Positions 59,601-64,000 of a stretch of DNA of 64,000 nt are shown here, piece after piece (within the stretch, counting starts at the first letter, position 1; the number at the start of each line of letters is the position of its first letter). This DNA comes from Pirellulaceae bacterium (GTDB lineage Bacteria; Planctomycetota; Planctomycetia; Pirellulales; Pirellulaceae): the NCBI GenBank assembly GCA_019636385.1, contig JAHBXT010000001.1:1364001-1428000 (forward strand), given 5' to 3'. Made by a program: the position numbers and the translations under genes. The notes under the pieces were generated by a model. It had not been told where the DNA came from and searched no databases. It saw nothing but the letters and a program-made list of their open reading frames with translations.

Positions 59601-60052
59601 ACATTGCTGGGATTGAAGACCTGAATCGCCCTCGGTAATCCACAGGAGACAAAGGCTCGCTCAGGAGATCCAGCAAAGACGACATCCCAAGGATCATTCA
59701 GCGTAGCGATCGTGTGAGTGATGTTGCCGGTGGTGACGTTGATGATCGTAATGCTGTCCGAAAGATTATTGACCACCCACAGTTCCGCATTGGTGCGGAA
59801 GCGGACACTCACCGGCTCAAGCCCCACCGCAATGCTGGTCCACAGAGCAGGTAACCCTTCGTCGAGCGAAAAAACTTCAACCCGCATGTCGGAGGTATTC
59901 ACTGCTGCCAGCAGACTGCCGTCGGGACTGAGATCAAGTCCATGGATCGGAGCATTTTCATAATTGACGAACGATGTAGGCGGCACCTGCGCCTGTACGA
60001 CAGGTATCGCGATGAATGCAGCAATCAACAGCGCGCGAATGGACGCAAACAT
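56627..60052 (-). CDS. Exported di-heme peroxidase-like protein with beta-propeller and dockerin-like repeats
   Basis: 1141 residues with a signal peptide (about 1-21). Residues 30-480 form a YVTN-type beta-propeller ('GLDLSPDGSLLAAVNTSDMR', 'LYVLNRFDGSVSVINLTTGT'). Two CxxCH heme sites follow: CASCH at 497-501 and CVTCH at 665-669, in a region with 'DFHPMKGPMTTQTLQDIIGH' and 'LRNLHEKVGF'-like parts typical of the MauG/cytochrome c peroxidase family. The last 60 residues hold two dockerin-like calcium loops, 'SFADISPIRAGVGADVDSSS' and 'DIDKNGIISFADIAAMRAKV'. Role: probably periplasmic or surface electron transfer or peroxide chemistry. The propeller-heme-dockerin order is unusual. Confidence 0.85.
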   Translation of the reverse strand: MFASIRALLIAAFIAIPVVQAQVPPTSFVNYENAPIHGLDLSPDGSLLAAVNTSDMRVEVFSLDEGLPALWTSIAVGLEPVSVRFRTNAELWVVNNLSDSITIINVTTGNITHTIATLNDPWDVVFAGSPERAFVSCGLPRAIQVFNPSNVLAAPSNITLQGLSPRAMAVSSDRSQVYAAFFHSGNCSTLLAGGATSLDNGLQGTFPPDIVTNPAGPYNGLNPPPNAGAVFNPPRNIAAGTPPRVALIVRQDAQGVWRDDAGTNWSPWVDGANASASGRYPGWTLIDNDVAVVNASSLAVSYVTGLMNLCMSVSVNPATGQICVVGTDARNEIRFEPLLRGQFIEVLAAFANPATLQSAGRFDLNAPLVAQFTGATLPATERAKAIGDPRAIVWSSSGSQAYVAGMGSGNVIAINSAGQRVGQPIPVREGPAGLALDESRSQLYVLNRFDGSVSVINLTTGTESAVVRYFDPTPAEVRNGRRHLYNTHEGSAVGQIACASCHVDGRMDRLAWDLGDPSGDTVPLSQRDLNVQALFELTDFHPMKGPMTTQTLQDIIGHEPLHWRGDRFGIEEFNGAFSALQGRDTGLTTLEMAEFKSFLATLTFPPNPFRNLNNALPTSLNLSGHFATGRFTRAAGVTLPNGNAVNGLSIYRSQSRLLDAGALACVTCHTLPSGGSTERTWDAGLSRWVTIPRGPHNENHLAVMGVDPTEGHQSTIKVPQMRNLHEKVGFEMTPGNPSLSGFGLLHDGSIPSLSQFVALGPFRVQSDQEVANLVALLLAWSGSDFGVTNNGTNLREPPGVFSKDSHAAVGQQETIRTPTQSTTRLNSLVSIVNGAPGRLQLIAKAHGSDRPRGFLWQGGVFVADNPGQQATQAQLVAATGNGNTVTFTVVPAGTGQRLGIDRDMDGYLDYQEFLNCTDPDDPTSFGTDQCSQVLTGKVYYNQWQGDGSPVDAAKSLFKAGATSTPLGLANLVNCATGLTGVNFEVVGLGNPAGLTATDFRFQVSPHGAFSTASNPPTGWEPAPAPSSVTVAAGSPDQILILWPDNSIVDRWLRITIKANANTGLMNEEVYYIGHLCGETSGIADGMYTVSFADISPIRAGVGADVDSSSLLDIDKNGIISFADIAAMRAKVGNQLTNISVP

Positions 60053-60524
60053 AGCTACTAATTCTCAGGCCCGGGGATGGACGATTGCGATTACAGAGCA
60101 GACATGTATTGAATTGGCACGACAATTCCTCTACCGCAAGTTGGCCAACCATGGATGAGTGGAACTCGCATACGTTAGTGAAAGCAAACTATCTTACAGG
60201 ACACCAGCTAGTGGGCGGACTCCTACCGGTTAGCGGTTCCGGCGATACAGGCCGGCTGCCCCAAACTGGATGCGTATCAGTGTACTAAAAAATCCGACGA
60301 AAACGGTAATTGACCGTGCAATTTTAGTAGCACGCCTCCCATTTTGAGTTGCTCGAATTGAACCTTTCCAGTCCGAATTGGGCAGGCGACTTGGGCAGGC
60401 GAGGTGGAAAAGAAACAAGCGTTGAGTCATTGAGCCAGGCCGATCATCCAAACAAATCGCTCAGCCGCCCATAGAACATACCGGCCATCTAAGCTTGAGA
60501 TGAGGAAACGGAATTCAATCTGGA
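60053..60524. other. Intergenic stretch with no recognisable feature
   Basis: About 470 bases between the heme protein and the next gene. Nothing supportable seen on either strand. Confidence 0.4.
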
Positions 60525-62039
60525 TTATTTGTGACTGGGCATGAGTCGTTCGTCCGCAAGATCGAGCCGATACAAAATCTGGTTGTAATCGTAACGTGCA
60601 GTGGGAGACTTGTTGCCCGAGAATTGATGCGTGTAGGTTCCCTCGAAGTAGATAATCCGCCCTCCTTGGCGATCAAGAAAGGTGTGATGGATGGGATTGT
60701 AAAACGAGTAGTGAGGATGGCTAGCGATCTTTACAGCCCGCTGCCAAGGACCGGTGATGGCATCGCTCTCCACATACCACAATTCGCCTAACAACGAGGG
60801 AGATGATTTATGGCTCGTAAACTCGAGCGCAATCATGATGAATCGCTGACGAAACTCATTCCAGGTGATACTGGCCGTATGCAGGTGTACCGCACGACCT
60901 GTAGCGGCATCCTGCACTTGATAGCGAACCTGTTTAGAGGATATCTTGCCAGACTTAAGCAGTTTGGATTCCTCCTCCTGAGTCGTAGGGACTAACCCTG
61001 CCTGCCATCTCCAGGCTGACTGAGCCGCCTGCCATTGCAGGACTTCGTATTGGGTAGCGTCTGTAATTGAAGCAACGTTGGCCGCCACGCGCACATGGGC
61101 AAACGGACGACAGAAATAAAAGTGTTCTCCATCGGAAGTTTTTGTGCGGCAAGCATAACCATGCGGAAACGTCCACTGGTTGTCTTTGGCGGTGTCGGCA
61201 ACTTTCCTAAAGTGGCCAGCGTCTGGGTCGAACTCTGCAACTCCTTGCTCATGGGCGGTTTCCAGCCCTGGCCGCCGCGAGAACCCCGCAAACAGACGCT
61301 CCCGCTGTTGCTGGTCTGTAAGTGACATCAGTCCAAACATCCACACAACGCCCGGCTTGTCTGTAGGCATCATCCGACGAAGCAACTGGGGATTTTCCTG
61401 GTTGCGAAAGTATTCAAAGGCAAAGGCCGATTCAGGGTCGATGTCGCTCGGAGTCGTGGCTGAGGTTGTATGAAAATTCCCCAGTGGATAACGGGCTTGA
61501 CTCGTATCTCCCCACAGCCAGAACAACTTGCCGTTATACGCAACCGCTTGTACGGAATCTTGACCAACCACGCCAGGTTCTAGGATGTTTTCGAGGGGAA
61601 TAGGAAGCCCCAGTGCCTCCAAATGATGATACTGCCCCTGTCCAGTCAGCCGCCGGATGCGCGTAGCGATATTTGACGTACTAACTTCGCAGACCGCGTA
61701 TGTCCCCCGTTTGGTAACCGCTCGAAATCCAGGATAGCCAAATCCATCTTTCTCGCGTTCGATTCCGGGACCGGTGACATGCCAGAAGACTTCACAGTCC
61801 ATCAGTCCTGGTTCATCCCAAGCGATCCAACCACTGTTGTCGGTTACGCAACGGATTTCATTGACGGTTCGCAGCTCGACTAAAGGCACTCCACGACCTT
61901 GCTCATCGACGACCTGAATGCCGAATCGATCCGGATGAATAGATGGCTCCTCGGCCTGGCCGGAAACTGCGATCAACAGCAGCCAAGTGATTGCCAAGCT
62001 GGGTTTATCTTTTATTTTCGCGTGATATCGCTGGTTCAT
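60525..62039 (-). CDS. Exported protein of unknown function, possible beta-propeller
   Basis: About 504 residues from the second ATG (62039). The first ATG (62051) gives four extra residues that come from the end of the adjacent transposase remnant, so the second is preferred. A signal peptide covers residues about 10-30 ('LAITWLLLIAVSGQA'). A beta-sandwich-like domain ('DEQGRGVPLVELRTVNEIRC') is followed by a region with repeated Trp/Gly motifs ('YNGKLFWLWGDTSQARYPLG', 'HFYFCRPFAHVRVAANVASI') that resembles DUF4185-type propellers. I cannot assign a function. The IS remnant directly upstream may have cut it from its promoter. Confidence 0.75.
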   Translation of the reverse strand: MNQRYHAKIKDKPSLAITWLLLIAVSGQAEEPSIHPDRFGIQVVDEQGRGVPLVELRTVNEIRCVTDNSGWIAWDEPGLMDCEVFWHVTGPGIEREKDGFGYPGFRAVTKRGTYAVCEVSTSNIATRIRRLTGQGQYHHLEALGLPIPLENILEPGVVGQDSVQAVAYNGKLFWLWGDTSQARYPLGNFHTTSATTPSDIDPESAFAFEYFRNQENPQLLRRMMPTDKPGVVWMFGLMSLTDQQQRERLFAGFSRRPGLETAHEQGVAEFDPDAGHFRKVADTAKDNQWTFPHGYACRTKTSDGEHFYFCRPFAHVRVAANVASITDATQYEVLQWQAAQSAWRWQAGLVPTTQEEESKLLKSGKISSKQVRYQVQDAATGRAVHLHTASITWNEFRQRFIMIALEFTSHKSSPSLLGELWYVESDAITGPWQRAVKIASHPHYSFYNPIHHTFLDRQGGRIIYFEGTYTHQFSGNKSPTARYDYNQILYRLDLADERLMPSHK

Positions 62040-62437
62040 GATCCCAGGCAACCGCTTAGAGCGTTTCTAGGGTTGATGTGCCCAAAATTCTTTAGTTTAT
62101 AGCCGGCGTGTAGGATATATCGCAGGCATTCCTGCGCGGGAAATCGATCGACGAGCCGACCTACTGTTTTCCAAAGTCCAGGTACGGTTCGTGCCGCCTG
62201 GGAACGAAGCAGGCATTTGAATTGGCTAAACAGATTCTCGATCGAATTGTGATCGGGTGAATATGGTGATAGATAACGAACTTGAGCACCTACGACTTCA
62301 ATAGCTTCCTGAACGCCCTCTATCTTGCGAGCCGATAGGTTTTGCATAACGATAATGTCCTTGGGGCGAAGCACTTTGATCAAGTGCTGTTGGACCAAGG
62401 CCAGAAAAACGTTTCCGTTGATGGGACCTGTCTTGGT
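62036..62437 (-). pseudogene. IS630-family transposase, 3' remnant
   Basis: About 130 codons open from 62437 (a TAA lies at 62438-62440), reading 'GPINGNVFLALVQQHLIKVL', 'RPKDIIVMQNLSARKIEGVQ', 'LSPYSPDHNSIENLFSQFK'. This is the C-terminal half of an IS630 transposase (DDE fold). The family's second Asp, in 'VMDNLSAHK', is Gln here, while the final Glu in 'NSIEN' is kept. The N-terminal half and the first Asp are missing, so it cannot be active. Confidence 0.75.
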
Positions 62438-62542
62438 TTAACGGCAAATGGAAATCTGAAGCGTAAGGCTAACTTAGAATTGAATGCATCCGTGGCGTTG
62501 AAAAAGGCATTCCGTGCTGTGGGGTTTGTCGCATTGTGGTTA

Positions 62543-62594
62543 AAGTTAGAAGTGAAGGGGGGACTCAGTTTAAGGAATTACTCGCTTCTAACTT
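62543..62594. repeat. 13-base inverted repeat between two insertion-sequence remnants
   Basis: AAGTTAGAAGTGA (62543-62555) and TCGCTTCTAACTT (62582-62594) pair at 12 of 13 positions with a 26-base loop. It lies in the 240-base gap between the IS630 remnant and the IS3 element; it may be an element end or a terminator. Confidence 0.4.
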
Positions 62595-62679
62595 CAACCC
62601 TTGCATCGGCGCCCGGGTCGCACCTCTGTGTTGCCCTATCCTCCGTGCAAGTGGATTGAATGTAACATGTAGCCTTCCA

Positions 62680-63662
62680 TCAAGCAACTTGCTTGGGGGA
62701 ACGTCGATTCAGCTCGCGTCTGGCGCGGGCTTCTTCGAGCTTGCGATCTCGTTCAGCATGGATCTCTTGGGTGAGTCCGAGCATACAATCGTAGGGAGTC
62801 ACGTAGCCGATAGCGCTATGCAAATGGCAATGTTTGTAGTGATGCACGAAGTCCTTGACCATACTGGTTGCTTGTTTAAGCGTCCCTGGTTCAGCAGGTC
62901 GGATGCATTCGCGTTTGAGCGTACCATGAAATCGCTCTAGCTTCCCGTTACTTTGTGGATCGTAAGGGCTAGTGCGCACATGGCTAAGACCTGTCACGCG
63001 GATAAACTCCTTGAAGTTTTGGGCAATGAACTGTGGACCATTATCGCTGATGATTCGCGGGCGAACACCAGGATGTTTTTCCAAGGCTCGTTGCACGACG
63101 ATCTCAATGTCCAATTCGGTCATCGTTGGCTGGATTTCCCAGTGAACGATATATCGACTCATGCCGTCTAGGACGGAAATCAAGCAGTAGAACGTGCCGC
63201 CAAGATTCAAGTAGGAAACATCAATATGCCAATGTTTATGGAGACTTTCTGGCTGAACGAAGCCCGTTCCTTTCTTGCTCTTGGATACCGACTTGCGATC
63301 GAGCCGGCCGGCCGCCTTGAGGAATCGATACGTTGAACTAGGGCTGACCGCCACGATGTCGTCATCGAGCATCATGAAAGTTAATCGACGATAACCTTCA
63401 AGAGGATTCTGGTCGTGATAGGCCGCGATTGAGTCCTTCTCCCATTGCTCCAGCCACCAATCTCGTGGGATTTTGCCATTGTGTTCGTTGGCTTGACCAT
63501 ATCAATTTTTCCACGAGTGGTATTTGCTCGTAGCCAGATCGACCCACCGCAGCAGTTGGCTAATCGGTAGCTCAGTTCGCTCGGGCCAGTACCTCATGTA
63601 ATCCACGATTGCATCGCGTTTGTCATGGGGGACCCAAACACCCTTCAAAGGTCCCCATTGGC
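62680..63662 (-). pseudogene. IS3-family transposase OrfB with in-frame stop
   Basis: The frame runs through 'DKRDAIVDYMRYWPERTELP' and 'ISQLLRWVDLATSKYHSWKN', then a TGA at 63501-63503, where relatives read 'WKNRYG' (a single CGA-to-TGA change would explain it). It resumes as 'YGQANEHNGKIPRDWWLEQW'. The rve catalytic domain from 63375 on is complete, with the DDE triad in 'HWHIDVSYLN', 'RIISDNGPQF' and 'NGKLERFHGTLKRE'. In intact copies OrfB is made as an OrfAB fusion by -1 frameshifting, so the stop removes the N-terminal part of the fusion. Confidence 0.8.
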
Positions 63663-63967
63663 TTTTTTTGCTTTAACCTTCTCCTCCTTCAGCTCCGAGA
63701 TGACCTCGTGCTTCTGCACGAGCTTGGCCTGCAAAGCGGCTATCTGCTTGTCCTTGCTATCAACCTCTTTGGCAGCAGGCCGTCCAGATGGGCGATCAAA
63801 CAGTTTGTCTAACTGCTGCTTGGCCTGGTTAATCCAGTTGTGAATTTGAGAAGGTGGCACACCCGGCTCAACGGCTAGTTCGCTAACTGGTACCTTGTCG
63901 CACCAATGTCGTCTTACTGCTGCCGCTTTTAGTTCGGGTGTGTGTGTTTTCGATCTTTGCGTGTCAT
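63645..63967 (-). pseudogene. IS3-family transposase OrfA with a CA-repeat frameshift
   Basis: The ATG at 63967 opens 'MTRKDRKHT'. One CA unit too many in 'cacacacaccc' shifts the frame, and the rest, 'PELKAAAVRRHWCDKVPVSE', 'LAVEPGVPPSQIHNWINQAK', continues in another frame to the TGA at 63645-63647. This is the helix-turn-helix part, followed by a leucine-zipper-like coil ('DSKDKQIAALQAKLVQKHEV'). The A7 stretch near its end lets ribosomes slip -1 into orfB. Confidence 0.75.
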
Positions 63968-64000
63968 GGAGTCTCTGGTGGTTTTCGAATATGCTAGCCG

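Larger units (their letters stand above)
62680..64000 (-). mobile_element. IS3-family insertion sequence, inactivated
   Basis: Two overlapping transposase frames (orfA, orfB) on the minus strand, in the IS3 layout with a run of seven A (minus strand; 63663-63669) as a frameshift site. The copy carries at least two disabling lesions. The orfA-side end probably lies past the window edge; I could not identify terminal inverted repeats. Confidence 0.75.

Noticed and set aside
62342..62940. Plus-strand open frames over the insertion-sequence region
   Set aside because: They are antisense to the IS630 and IS3 transposase frames, whose motifs are clear.

Overview
The window comes from a planctomycete, most likely a Pirellula/Rhodopirellula-type member of the Pirellulales. 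The evidence is two DUF1559 proteins with prepilin-like N-termini, very large Ser/Thr kinases paired with ECF sigma factors, Tat-exported Gfo/Idh/MocA and glycosidase-like proteins, small Tyr/Pro- or Cys-rich exported proteins, and medium GC content. Genes are loosely packed, with several short decayed genes between intact ones.

Layout. 1-5.3 kb: the 3' part of a WD40/TPR protein that enters from the left edge, a broken AbiEii-type nucleotidyltransferase, an exported redoxin and a small membrane protein. 5.3-7.5 kb: an exported S46 dipeptidyl-peptidase with the Arg that marks Asp/Glu specificity. 7.7-20.7 kb: a sulfur island. It holds a sigma-54 activator, a divergent and nearly perfect -24/-12 promoter, a complete sulfate ABC importer (binding protein, CysT, CysW, CysA), a lipoprotein/DUF1559 pair, and an operon of family 2 encapsulin shell (with an inserted cyclic-nucleotide-binding domain), cysteine desulfurase with a long N-terminal extension, and cysteine synthase. 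20.7-25.4 kb: SurE, a Tyr-rich secreted protein, a 29-residue basic protein, a ComEA-like HhH protein and UvrB. 25.7-28.2 kb: two genes in a row broken by frameshifts and stops, the second an apolipoprotein N-acyltransferase. 28.4-43.8 kb: DUF1559, a TerB-like protein, a NagB/PIG-L fusion, a LolD/MacB-type ABC exporter, a Cys-rich lipoprotein, Gfo/Idh/MocA oxidoreductase, glycosidase-like protein, SDR, DoxX and AIM24-type proteins. 43.9-54.5 kb: two ECF sigma/Ser-Thr kinase loci. 54.8-62 kb: an ILVBL-like ThDP enzyme, a di-heme peroxidase-like protein with dockerin-like repeats, and an exported protein of unknown function. 62-64 kb: an IS630 remnant and an inactivated IS3-family element.

The most interesting system is the sulfur island. 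Sulfate is imported under probable sigma-54 control. Next to it is an operon in which the desulfurase is probably packaged inside an encapsulin, and cysteine synthase, which makes cysteine (the desulfurase substrate), is co-transcribed. I infer a compartment that takes sulfur from cysteine and stores or handles it as sulfane sulfur. The shell's nucleotide-binding domain lacks the usual phosphate-binding Arg, so what it senses, if anything, is open.
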